Assembly (NCBI GenBank): GCA_011605715.1
Contig: JAAOZO010000106.1
Span: forward strand, 1-5,422
Source of the DNA: Nitrososphaerota archaeon
Lineage (GTDB): Archaea; Thermoproteota; EX4484-205; JAAOZO01
Length of the DNA: 5,422 nt
Direction: 5' to 3'
The notes under the pieces are model-generated. The model was given only the letters and a program-made list of their open reading frames with translations, had not been told where the DNA came from and searched no databases. Positions 1-5,422 of this stretch are shown one piece after another (within the stretch, counting starts at the first letter, position 1; each line of letters begins with the position of its first letter). A program made the position numbers and the translations under genes.

Positions 1-152
1 ACTTTAGGTTTATGACTAGTAGTAAAAAATATTAGAAAAACCTACATAAAAATTTTCCAAGACGATCTTAAGGAAAGTTTTAATAATAGTGCATTGCCTA
101 ACACCGTTTAGACGAGAAACTCAACTTCTTTTAGTCTGAAAACAAAAGATAA
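1..152. other. Left-edge stretch without an intact gene
   Basis: AT-rich stretch with no credible gene. Plus frame 1 is open from 16 to 108 (31 codons, containing KIFQDDLKESFNNSALPN) and, after one TAG at 109, on to 159. This could be a further piece of the decayed coding region that follows, or chance. I see no promoter, repeat or RNA gene here. Confidence 0.3.
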
Positions 153-930
153 AACTCCTTGAAAGCCTTCTTTAATAGTACGTGGATCTCAGTAAAGCTA
201 TATTGGAACGCTCAAGCAGGAATTGTGATGAGACTAAAGAGATCAGTCACGAGTCCAGTATTTTCAAAGTATGGTGGTACTATCTTTTCCAGTAAATGAA
301 GATGCTAGAAAACCCTATGCAGATGGAATAAATTTATAAGAATGATTCGGTTTTTCGCCAAGAATTTCAGATTTTAGCTTATAAGCAAGAGCTTTCTTTA
401 AATACTGTATTGGAAAGAAGGCTTGAACTTAGTATAAGACGTTCTCACTAGAGGAGCTTAAGAAGTTAATGGGTAAACTGGAAAGTCAGAGTTGTAACTG
501 AATTTCTAAGAGAAATTAGAAGTAAAAAAGAAAGTTAATCCAAACGTTGTTTTTCTTGTGTATGCGAGTTCAGGCCACGAGTGGAATAAAGATGCAATAT
601 GTGTAGATTGGATTCGATAGATAAAGCTAGAATTAGTTGATGCGATTTGCTCATGTCCGGTCACAGAGAAATTGGCACGGATTTTCTTTAGAGCAAGACT
701 TCTGCAGAAGCTATAGTAAGTTATAACAAGAAAAATATGTAGAGAATTGTGGTGCTTCCATGGAGGTGAAAGCTCAGCGACAACAGACAATATGCCAGGG
801 AAAAATGAGTTTTGGCTTCAAAAGCAAGAATGATGGTAAAAGCCGATGAAGTTCTTGTATTTGCCTATGCTTGCTTAGACGTTTCAAAAAACATGGAGTA
901 ACTTTAAAGTAGTACTTCAAGGAACTATAA
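153..930 (+). pseudogene. Decayed protein-coding region, function unknown
   Basis: No frame is open for a normal gene length here, yet protein-like segments follow one another on the plus strand with stops and frame changes. Examples: 153-296 (contains WISVKLYWNAQAG), 238-336 (contains FPVNEDARKPYADGINL), 342-374 (MIRFFAKNFRF), 500-535 (EFLREIRSKKES), 534-617 (contains NPNVVFLVYASSGHEWNKDA), 641-766 (contains LLMSGHREIGTDFL, AEAIVSYNKKN and RIVVLPWR, with TAG stops at 689 and 740 and TGA at 767), 720-830 (contains GGESSATTDNMPG), 824-898 (contains ADEVLVFAYACLDVSK) and a last piece reading KVVLQGTIT, ending near 930. Removing a few stops and single-base shifts would join these into a protein of roughly 250 residues. 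I do not recognise the family; the mix of REI-x(n)-NPNV-like and FAYACLD-like strings faintly recalls TIM-barrel glycosidase-like proteins, but this is a weak guess. The intact neighbouring operon argues against general sequencing error. More than one original gene is possible, and both ends are approximate. Confidence 0.42.
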
Positions 931-988
931 CTTAAGCTAAGTTGTGAATCAAAATATTTTAAACTCTTTTTATCTTTGATAACTTAAC

Positions 989-996
989 TTATAAAA
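989..996 (+). promoter_or_regulatory. TATA-like box (distal candidate) of the hydrogenase operon
   Basis: The octamer TTATAAAA lies 48 bases before the end of the gap to the ATG at 1044. The same octamer occurs at 5236-5243 before the protease gene. Archaeal TATA boxes are usually centred about 26-28 bases before the transcription start, which would put the start near 1019 and leave a leader of about 25 bases without a Shine-Dalgarno site. Confidence 0.35.
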
Positions 997-1009
997 CTTG
1001 AAGAAAATC

Positions 1010-1017
1010 TTAAATAT
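1010..1017 (+). promoter_or_regulatory. TATA-like box (proximal candidate) of the hydrogenase operon
   Basis: TTAAATAT follows a purine-rich GAAGAAAA stretch (1000-1007) that could serve as the TFB recognition element. Its distance to the ATG at 1044 would give a leaderless or nearly leaderless transcript, which suits the lack of a Shine-Dalgarno site before that ATG. It is an alternative to the box at 989; sequence alone cannot choose between them. Confidence 0.4.
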
Positions 1018-1043
1018 TTACATTAAACTTGTCCTTAAAAGTT

Positions 1044-2069
1044 ATGTCGAACGCAGAGGGGTTCATTCTTGAGAAAGAATCTTTTCCAAATTTAATAAGC
1101 TTGTTAATGAAAGAAGCCGATGAAGTTTATGGTCCTAAGGAAGTAAATGCAGGAGTCTATGACTTTAGAAAAATAAATAAGCCGGAAGAAGTACGCTTAG
1201 GCGAAGTAACTACAGTTACTCCTCCTCTTAAAAAAGTTGTTAGACCTCCCTTTGAGGTCTTGTTTAAGTTTAAAGGAGAGGAAATTGAAGTCGATTATGA
1301 CAGTAAAATAAGAGCAATAGTTGGAGTTCATCCTTGTGACGTTAATGGCCTAAAGTTGTTAGATAAAGCTTACTCAAATGCAGGAAAAGACCCTTATTAC
1401 TTTTCTAGGCGTAGTAATCTAATAATCGTAGCTGAAAACTGTACTAGAGCAGATGACAACTGCTTTTGTACTTCTTTTGATACAGGTCCAGAACTAAGAG
1501 AAGGTTACGACCTTCTGATGACAGATATAGGTAATAGGTACTTAGTTGAAGTGGGTAGTGTGAATGGTGAAAAGCTAGTTACTAAACTCAATTTACCCCA
1601 CGCAAAAGATGAAGATTTAAAAGAAAAGAATACGAGAATAAACTTAGTAAAGGGAACAATAAGAAAGAAGCTTAATACGGTTAACCTTAAGAGAACAATG
1701 GAGGGTAGCTTGTATCATCCAATATGGAAAGAGCTTGGAGAAAAATGTTTGTCTTGTGGTATATGTAGCGTGGTTTGCCCAACATGTTTTTGTTTTGAAA
1801 TGGACGATAAACTTAACTTGGATCAAAAGAGTGGAGTCAGATACAGAACTTGGGATTCTTGTATGTTTTTTGAATACTCAGAAGTTGCCCTCGGTGGGAA
1901 CTTTAGAAGGGCGAGATCAGCAAGGATAAGGCAGTTCATAAACCATAAGTTAAATTATTGGGTTGATCAATTTGGAACATTTGGGTGTGTTGGTTGTGGA
2001 AGATGCATAAGACAATGTCCAGCAAATATAGATATAGTTGAGGTGGCAAGAAGAATTGGAGGTTCCTAA
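1044..2069 (+). CDS. hydB: Group 3b [NiFe] hydrogenase (sulfhydrogenase) beta subunit, 4Fe-4S protein
   Basis: Electron-transfer subunit of a cytosolic NAD(P)-linked [NiFe] hydrogenase/sulfur reductase, related to the AsrA subunit of anaerobic sulfite reductase. It would pass electrons between the gamma flavin subunit and the delta small subunit. From the ATG at 1044 it has 341 residues. Two ferredoxin-type motifs are visible: C235-x2-C238-x2-C241-x3-C245 (CLSCGICSVVCPTC) and C315-x2-C318-x2-C321-x3-C325 (CVGCGRCIRQCP), each expected to bind one [4Fe-4S] cluster. Further family-like cysteines are C98 (GVHPCD), C133-x6-C140-x-C142 (ending CFC), C248, C250 and C273 (WDSC). An in-frame TTG at 1029 would add five residues, but the ATG is a better codon and fits the proximal TATA-like box; no Shine-Dalgarno site precedes either. 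There is no signal peptide or membrane segment. It is the first gene of the operon and its stop is one base before the gamma start. The family assignment is firm; whether sulfur or protons are the in vivo acceptor cannot be told. Confidence 0.93.
   Translation: MSNAEGFILEKESFPNLISLLMKEADEVYGPKEVNAGVYDFRKINKPEEVRLGEVTTVTPPLKKVVRPPFEVLFKFKGEEIEVDYDSKIRAIVGVHPCDVNGLKLLDKAYSNAGKDPYYFSRRSNLIIVAENCTRADDNCFCTSFDTGPELREGYDLLMTDIGNRYLVEVGSVNGEKLVTKLNLPHAKDEDLKEKNTRINLVKGTIRKKLNTVNLKRTMEGSLYHPIWKELGEKCLSCGICSVVCPTCFCFEMDDKLNLDQKSGVRYRTWDSCMFFEYSEVALGGNFRRARSARIRQFINHKLNYWVDQFGTFGCVGCGRCIRQCPANIDIVEVARRIGGS
2058..2063 (+). promoter_or_regulatory. Shine-Dalgarno site of the gamma subunit gene
   Basis: GGAGGT lies seven bases before the ATG at 2071, inside the last codons of the beta gene. 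It decides the gamma start: an upstream in-frame TTG at 2038 would add 11 residues that only re-read the end of beta and has no comparable site. Confidence 0.8.
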
Positions 2070-2070
2070 A

Positions 2071-2913
2071 ATGGAAGCCATAAAAAATCAATACATTCCC
2101 AAGAAAATAAAGATAATTGAAGTTAAGGAAGAAACAAAGGACGTAAAAACCTTTAAGTTCCAATTCCTAAGTCAAGAAGAGAATAGATTTAACTTTAAAC
2201 CTGGAAACTTTAACCTACTCTCAAAACTCGGAGCAGGAGAAGCTGCGTTTTCTCTAACTTCAGACTCAGAAGAAGGGAATTACTTTGAAAACACAATTAG
2301 AAAAGTTGGAAGAGTAACCTCGACGATATTCAATATGAAAGTTGGAGACATTTTGGGCTTTAGAGGGCCATTTGGAAACGGGTGGCCATTGTCAAAAGCT
2401 GTTGGAATGGATTTAGTTCTTATTGCAGGAGGCCTTGGGTTGGCTCCTCTTAGGCCTGTAATTTATCATATTTCAAAACACAGAAGCTTCTATGGATCTG
2501 TTGACATACTTTATGGAGCAAGAACTCCAATGGATATGATCTATACAAATGAATTTAAACTTTGGCAAGAAATACCCGATGTAAAGCTTGAGCTTACAGT
2601 AGATGTTGTACCTAATGGAGTTAGCTGGAAGCATAACGTGGGAGTCGTTACTACACTTTTCAAGAACATTCGTGCAAAACCAGATAGTTCTGTAGTAATG
2701 ATGTGCGGACCAGAAATAATGATGAAGTTTGCCTCAGAACTACTACTAAGAATGGAATTTCCAAAAGAGAATGTTTATGTTTCTCTTGAGAGAAGAATGA
2801 GGTGTGGCGTTACGAAGTGTGGACATTGCCAAATTGGACCAAAGTTCGTTTGTAGGGATGGTCCTGTTTTTAGTTTAGCCGAAATTTGGCCACTTCCAGA
2901 CGTAATTGAGTAA
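2071..2913 (+). CDS. hydG: Group 3b [NiFe] hydrogenase (sulfhydrogenase) gamma subunit, FAD/NAD(P)-binding
   Basis: Flavoprotein subunit that exchanges electrons with NAD(P)H, of the ferredoxin-NADP reductase superfamily and close to AsrB and dihydroorotate dehydrogenase electron-transfer (PyrK-like) subunits. The 280 residues show an N-terminal FAD-binding barrel (about 10-105, with KPGNFNLL at 43-50, SLTS at 61-64 and GDILGFRGPFGNGW at 92-105). A Rossmann NAD(P) domain follows (about 113-235, with IAGGLGLAPLRP at 118-129, YGARTPMDMIY at 148-158 and MMCGPEIMMKF at 210-220). A C-terminal [2Fe-2S] site has C245-x4-C250-x2-C253-x7-C261. All four cluster cysteines and the glycine-rich nucleotide loop are intact. 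NADP versus NAD preference cannot be judged from these motifs. Length is close to the about 290 residues of Pyrococcus HydG. It starts one base after the beta stop with its own ribosome-binding site, so it is clearly co-transcribed and translated in step with beta. Confidence 0.93.
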   Translation: MEAIKNQYIPKKIKIIEVKEETKDVKTFKFQFLSQEENRFNFKPGNFNLLSKLGAGEAAFSLTSDSEEGNYFENTIRKVGRVTSTIFNMKVGDILGFRGPFGNGWPLSKAVGMDLVLIAGGLGLAPLRPVIYHISKHRSFYGSVDILYGARTPMDMIYTNEFKLWQEIPDVKLELTVDVVPNGVSWKHNVGVVTTLFKNIRAKPDSSVVMMCGPEIMMKFASELLLRMEFPKENVYVSLERRMRCGVTKCGHCQIGPKFVCRDGPVFSLAEIWPLPDVIE

Positions 2914-2919
2914 GGTGAG
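2912..2919 (+). promoter_or_regulatory. Shine-Dalgarno site of the delta subunit gene
   Basis: AAGGTGAG overlaps the gamma stop codon, with its GGTGA core five bases before the ATG at 2924. It favours that ATG over the in-frame TTG at 2906 or GTG at 2915, which lie upstream of or within this site. Confidence 0.7.
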
Positions 2920-2923
2920 AAGA

Positions 2924-3679
2924 ATGGATAACAAAGTTAAGGTTGGAATTTTTAAATTAACATCGTGCGCGGGGTGTCAAATGGTAATTGTTCACCTAGA
3001 AGATTCTTTACTTGAGATAAACAAATACGTAAGCTTTGAGTATTTTAAGATGGCTACAAGTAAAAACGAAGAAATGCAACCAGTAGACATTGCCTTGGTA
3101 GAAGGTGCTGTAACTACCTCCGAAGAAGTTGAAGAACTTAAGGAGATAAGAAAGAATTCAAAGGTTTTAGTCGCAATTGGTTCCTGTGCAACAACAGGAG
3201 GCATACCAGCTATGAAAAATGATACCTCACAAGTTGAGCTTGAAAAGTACGTTTACAAAAATTTGATACCTTTGACCTCAGTAAAAGCCTATGGACTTAA
3301 TGAGTATGTGCCTGTTGATGCTTACTTGTATGGTTGTCCAATAGAAGGAGATGAATTCTTACAACTCATGGCTAACTTACTTGCGGGCATAAGTCCAAGG
3401 TTTCCAGCTCCAAGTGTTTGCAAAGAATGTAAAATAAGAGGAAATTACTGCTTGTTAGTTCAAGGCAAGAAAGCCTGTCTTGGCCCAATAACAAGAGCAG
3501 GATGCAATGCACTTTGTCCATCGAATGGTTATCCTTGTACTGGTTGTAGGGGTCCTTCGTTGGACTCAAATCCAAGGTCTTTAAGGGAAATACTCTTAGA
3601 CAAAGGTTACTCGCAAGAAGAAATTAAGAAACTGTTTAAGCTTTTTAACAGCCAAGTATCAGAATTCGTGGAGGTGTAA
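2924..3679 (+). CDS. hydD: Group 3b [NiFe] hydrogenase (sulfhydrogenase) delta (small) subunit
   Basis: Small subunit that carries electrons between the NiFe centre of alpha and the beta/gamma electron-transfer arm. The 251 residues contain the proximal cluster ligands C15 and C18 (SCAGCQ), C88 (GSCATTGG) and C138 (YGCPIEGDE). Eight more cysteines fit two further [4Fe-4S] clusters: C166-x2-C169-x6-C176 with C185 (CLGPITRAGC), then C194-x3-C198-x6-C205-x2-C208 (CTGCRGP). This 12-cysteine pattern is that of Pyrococcus HydD and of methanogen F420-reducing hydrogenase small subunits. There is no twin-arginine signal peptide, in keeping with a cytosolic enzyme. It lies 10 bases after gamma and four bases before alpha. 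Hydrogenase small subunit is certain; the group 3b placement rests on the neighbours as well as on its own sequence. Confidence 0.94.
   Translation: MDNKVKVGIFKLTSCAGCQMVIVHLEDSLLEINKYVSFEYFKMATSKNEEMQPVDIALVEGAVTTSEEVEELKEIRKNSKVLVAIGSCATTGGIPAMKNDTSQVELEKYVYKNLIPLTSVKAYGLNEYVPVDAYLYGCPIEGDEFLQLMANLLAGISPRFPAPSVCKECKIRGNYCLLVQGKKACLGPITRAGCNALCPSNGYPCTGCRGPSLDSNPRSLREILLDKGYSQEEIKKLFKLFNSQVSEFVEV
3670..3676 (+). promoter_or_regulatory. Shine-Dalgarno site of the alpha subunit gene
   Basis: GGAGGTG sits inside the last codons of the delta gene, seven bases before the ATG at 3684. It is a strong site and supports that start. Confidence 0.8.
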
Positions 3680-3683
3680 CTTA

Positions 3684-4979
3684 ATGAATAATAAAAGAGA
3701 AATTAACATAAGGTATATTTCGAGAGTTGAAGGCCAAGACTCAGTCTTAATTAACGTAAGAGACAATACAGTAGAAAGTGTTTTGCTTAACATCTTTGAA
3801 CCACCAAGATTTTTTGAAAGATTTTTGATCGGGAGAAGGTTTGATGAAGTTCATTACGTGACTTCAAGAATATGTGGTATATGTCCTATAGCTCACGTTG
3901 TAGCAGCACTTAGAGCGGTAGAAAACGCTATTGGAGTAGAAGTTGATGAACAAACTAAGACTTTAAGAAAGCTTTTAGCTATGAGCGGTATTATACAAAG
4001 TCATGTTCTGCATGTTTTCTTTTTAGCAGCTCCAGATTATCTTGGATACCCTGACGCAATAGCTATGGCTAACGACTACCCTGAAGTTGTAAAGAAGGCA
4101 TTCAAACTTAAAAAACTAGCAAATGAAATTTCAGCTACTATTGGAGGTAGAGCTGTGCATCCGGTCTCTGCTTCTATTGGAGGTTTTTTGAGTTTTCCCA
4201 CGGAAGAAAAACTAATGAAACTTAAAAATGAACTAATTGAAGCCAGAAAAGATGCTGAAGAAACAGTAAAGCTGGTTGCCAGATTTTCGTTTTCAGAACT
4301 TATTCGAAAACAAGAATTTGTAGCTCTTTCAAAACCAAACGAATATGCAATATACGATGGTAACTTAGTTTCTAGCGAAGGTCTTAAAGTCCAAGAAAAA
4401 GACTATAGGCAATACGTAGAAGAACATTATTTTTCACACTCTAATGCTAAGTTCTCAAACTTGAGGAATAGAAGTTCATTTATGGTTGGGCCTTTAGCAA
4501 GAGTTAACTTAAACTATAATTTGCTGAACGATGAAGCAAAAAGAGTCGCAGAAGAAGCTGGATTTAGGGTACCTGAGAATAACGTGTTTAAGGCCACGTT
4601 AGCAAGAACAATAGAGGTCGTACATTTTATTGAAGAAAGTATAAAAATCATAAGCGAAATAAAGATAAAAGAAGTAAAACCAACCTACAGTTGGAAACCT
4701 GGATCCGGGATAGCTTTAACAGAAGCCCCAAGAGGACTACTTTACCATAGTTACAAAATTGGAAAAAGTGGGTCAGTAGAAGAAGCAGACATAGTAACTC
4801 CAACAGCTCACAATGCATACAATATAGAGAATGATATAAAAACTATTGTTCCAAAAACTTTAATTTTAAAAAATGAAGGAGAAACAAAGAAAGTTTGTGA
4901 AATGCTCGTTAGAGCTTATGACCCATGCATTTCTTGTTCTGTTCACTTTCTCAATCTTAATGTTGAAAAAGATAGTTAA
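3684..4979 (+). CDS. hydA: Group 3b [NiFe] hydrogenase (sulfhydrogenase) alpha (large) subunit
   Basis: Catalytic subunit holding the NiFe(CN)2CO centre that makes or oxidises H2. Its 431 residues match the roughly 430 of Pyrococcus HydA. All four nickel-binding cysteines are present: C64 and C67 in the N-terminal motif RICGICPIAH (62-71), and C415 and C418 in the C-terminal motif DPCISCSVH (413-421). Other family strings are RVEG at 14-17, GGRAVHPV at 154-161, GGFLSFP at 166-172, and EAPRGLLYH at 347-355, whose Arg is at the usual place near the active site. After H421, the normal processing point in this family, a ten-residue tail (FLNLNVEKDS) remains, so the product is a precursor that needs a maturation endopeptidase; a candidate begins at 5263. 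The second residue of the usual H-bearing RVEGH string is Gln here (RVEGQ), which is tolerated in group 3b relatives. There is no membrane segment. It is the last gene of the operon, four bases after delta. Confidence 0.96.
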   Translation: MNNKREINIRYISRVEGQDSVLINVRDNTVESVLLNIFEPPRFFERFLIGRRFDEVHYVTSRICGICPIAHVVAALRAVENAIGVEVDEQTKTLRKLLAMSGIIQSHVLHVFFLAAPDYLGYPDAIAMANDYPEVVKKAFKLKKLANEISATIGGRAVHPVSASIGGFLSFPTEEKLMKLKNELIEARKDAEETVKLVARFSFSELIRKQEFVALSKPNEYAIYDGNLVSSEGLKVQEKDYRQYVEEHYFSHSNAKFSNLRNRSSFMVGPLARVNLNYNLLNDEAKRVAEEAGFRVPENNVFKATLARTIEVVHFIEESIKIISEIKIKEVKPTYSWKPGSGIALTEAPRGLLYHSYKIGKSGSVEEADIVTPTAHNAYNIENDIKTIVPKTLILKNEGETKKVCEMLVRAYDPCISCSVHFLNLNVEKDS

Positions 4980-4995
4980 GAAACTTCGAATTATT

Positions 4996-5013
4996 TGGCG
5001 TGTCCCACGACCA
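4996..5013 (+). other. Small inverted repeat after the alpha gene
   Basis: TGGCGTG and CACG-A-CCA can pair as a seven-base stem with one bulged A and a three-base TCC loop, 17 bases after the alpha stop. It could protect the 3' end of the operon mRNA. It is short, has no T-run directly behind it, and may be chance. Confidence 0.25.
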
Positions 5014-5059
5014 AAGTTGGAGAATTCTTGCTTTTAATTGTTCATCGTTCTATTGTTCG

Positions 5060-5070
5060 TTTTTACTTTT
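5060..5070 (+). terminator. Possible T-rich archaeal transcription terminator
   Basis: TTTTTACTTTT lies in a pyrimidine-rich stretch (about 5033-5075) some 80 bases after the last operon gene and before the TATA-like box of the next gene. Archaeal termination commonly needs only such U-tracts. No hairpin directly precedes it, so the exact end point is uncertain. Confidence 0.35.
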
Positions 5071-5235
5071 CAGTTTCCCATTCTAATTCTTCTCAGAGTA
5101 AAGCTTAGGCTTTCTTGTTGTACTTGTGTGTAATCTTTCTGAGACCAAGTAGTTCTAATTAAAGAATTCATCGCTAGAACTTCTCCTGAATTAACTACGA
5201 GTCTTCAAACACATAAATGGATAAAGGTTAAAAAG

Positions 5236-5243
5236 TTATAAAA
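5236..5243 (+). promoter_or_regulatory. TATA-like box of the maturation protease gene
   Basis: TTATAAAA is preceded by the A-rich TAAAAAG, a possible TFB recognition element. It is centred about 24 bases before the ATG at 5263, so transcription should start at or near that ATG, giving a leaderless mRNA. This agrees with the lack of a Shine-Dalgarno site (the preceding bases are pyrimidine-rich, CTTTCTCTTTAG). The same octamer occurs at 989-996 before the hydrogenase operon. Confidence 0.55.
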
Positions 5244-5262
5244 TTAAACTTTCTCTTTAGTA

Positions 5263-5422
5263 ATGTCTAAAGAAATGACCAATAATTCTGCTCAAAGACT
5301 GAAAGTTTATTACATAGGGAACGAACTAATAGAGGAGGATTCAATTCACATAAGAGTTTGCGAGAAGTTAAAAGGATTGCTTAATGACGTAGAATTTATT
5401 AGACTAAATGATCCTTTAGAAC
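5263..5422 (+). CDS. Hydrogenase maturation endopeptidase (HycI/HyaD/FrhD type), 3' end beyond the window
   Basis: Only the first 53 residues are inside the window. After a short polar N-terminus, KVYYIGNELIEED (14-26) matches the start of the peptidase M52 fold: a beta strand, then the G-N-x-L loop followed by acidic residues. In HybD-type enzymes the acid at the position of D26 binds the nickel of the substrate. VEFIRLNDPLE (43-53) fits the next strand, where the family usually has V-x-x-I-x-x-G. The usual glycines after the acidic pair (DDGxG) are replaced by S27 and H29. Such proteases cut the C-terminal tail from the NiFe large subunit after nickel insertion; the alpha precursor just upstream carries such a tail and is the likely substrate. 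It has its own TATA-like box and a 283-base gap to the operon, so it is probably a separate unit. The missing C-terminal part holds the second ligand acid and the conserved His, which cannot be checked. Confidence 0.75.
   Translation, partial: MSKEMTNNSAQRLKVYYIGNELIEEDSIHIRVCEKLKGLLNDVEFIRLNDPLE

Noticed and set aside
506..790. Minus-strand open frame of 94 codons
   Set aside because: It lies opposite the decayed plus-strand region, and its translation has no recognisable motif, no Shine-Dalgarno site and a composition unlike the real genes. The plus-strand fragments look more protein-like.
1..1028. CRISPR array, tRNA gene or insertion sequence in the gene-poor left region
   Set aside because: I saw no regularly spaced repeats, no cloverleaf-like arms with a CCA-adjacent end and no terminal inverted repeats or transposase motifs.
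1029..1043. TTG start for the beta subunit, adding five residues
   Set aside because: The ATG at 1044 is a stronger start codon, fits the proximal TATA-like box, and no ribosome-binding site favours the TTG.
2038..2070. TTG start for the gamma subunit overlapping beta
   Set aside because: GGAGGT at 2058-2063 points to the ATG at 2071, and the extra residues only re-read the end of the beta gene.
1644..2163. Minus-strand and alternate-frame open stretches inside beta and gamma (1644-1826, 1735-1929, 1936-2163)
   Set aside because: They are shadows of intact, clearly recognised hydrogenase genes and show no motif of their own.
2906..2923. TTG start for the delta subunit overlapping gamma
   Set aside because: The GGTGA site at 2914-2918 points to the ATG at 2924, and the family N-terminus begins close to that methionine.
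2992..3575. Minus-strand open stretches inside the delta gene (2992-3204, 3372-3575)
   Set aside because: They lie entirely antisense to a well-conserved small-subunit gene and have no start signals.

Overview
The window looks archaeal, probably from an anaerobe and possibly a thermophile. It is AT-rich, with many AGA/AGG arginine and ATA isoleucine codons. Putative promoters are TATA-like boxes rather than -35/-10 pairs. Promoter-proximal genes lack a Shine-Dalgarno site and sit about 25-30 bases below a TATA-like box, as in leaderless transcripts, while the internal operon genes have good GGAGGT/GGTGA sites. The gene content (a cytosolic group 3b [NiFe] hydrogenase of the Pyrococcus sulfhydrogenase type) fits this, but such enzymes are spread over many archaeal and some bacterial lineages, so I do not name a phylum.

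Positions 1 to about 1028 contain no intact gene. Positions 153-930 carry a chain of short, protein-like plus-strand stretches broken by in-frame stops and frame changes, which I read as the relic of one or more decayed genes of unknown function. Positions about 960-1043 hold the promoter of the operon.

Positions 1044-4979 are a tight four-gene operon in the order beta, gamma, delta, alpha (hydBGDA order). Beta (341 aa) is the ferredoxin-like [4Fe-4S] subunit. Gamma (280 aa) is the FAD/NAD(P)H-binding subunit with a [2Fe-2S] site. Delta (251 aa) is the small hydrogenase subunit with cysteines for three [4Fe-4S] clusters. Alpha (431 aa) is the NiFe catalytic subunit. Gaps between genes are 1, 10 and 4 bases. 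All key metal ligands are present, so the enzyme is probably functional: electrons would pass between NAD(P)H/FAD on gamma, the Fe-S chain in beta and delta, and the NiFe site in alpha. This would allow reversible H2 evolution or uptake and, by analogy with Pyrococcus, reduction of sulfur or polysulfide.

Positions 4980-5262 are a non-coding gap with a small hairpin, T-rich tracts that could end transcription, a short minus-strand coding-like fragment, and a second TATA-like box. At 5263 a hydrogenase maturation endopeptidase (HycI/HyaD/FrhD type) begins and runs off the right edge. It is the likely enzyme that trims the C-terminal tail of the alpha subunit, so the window links the enzyme to one of its maturation factors.

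I see no CRISPR array, tRNA, rRNA or intact mobile element. The hydrogenase itself is a known type. The less ordinary points are the decayed upstream region, the extra conserved cysteine set in beta, and the separately promoted protease.
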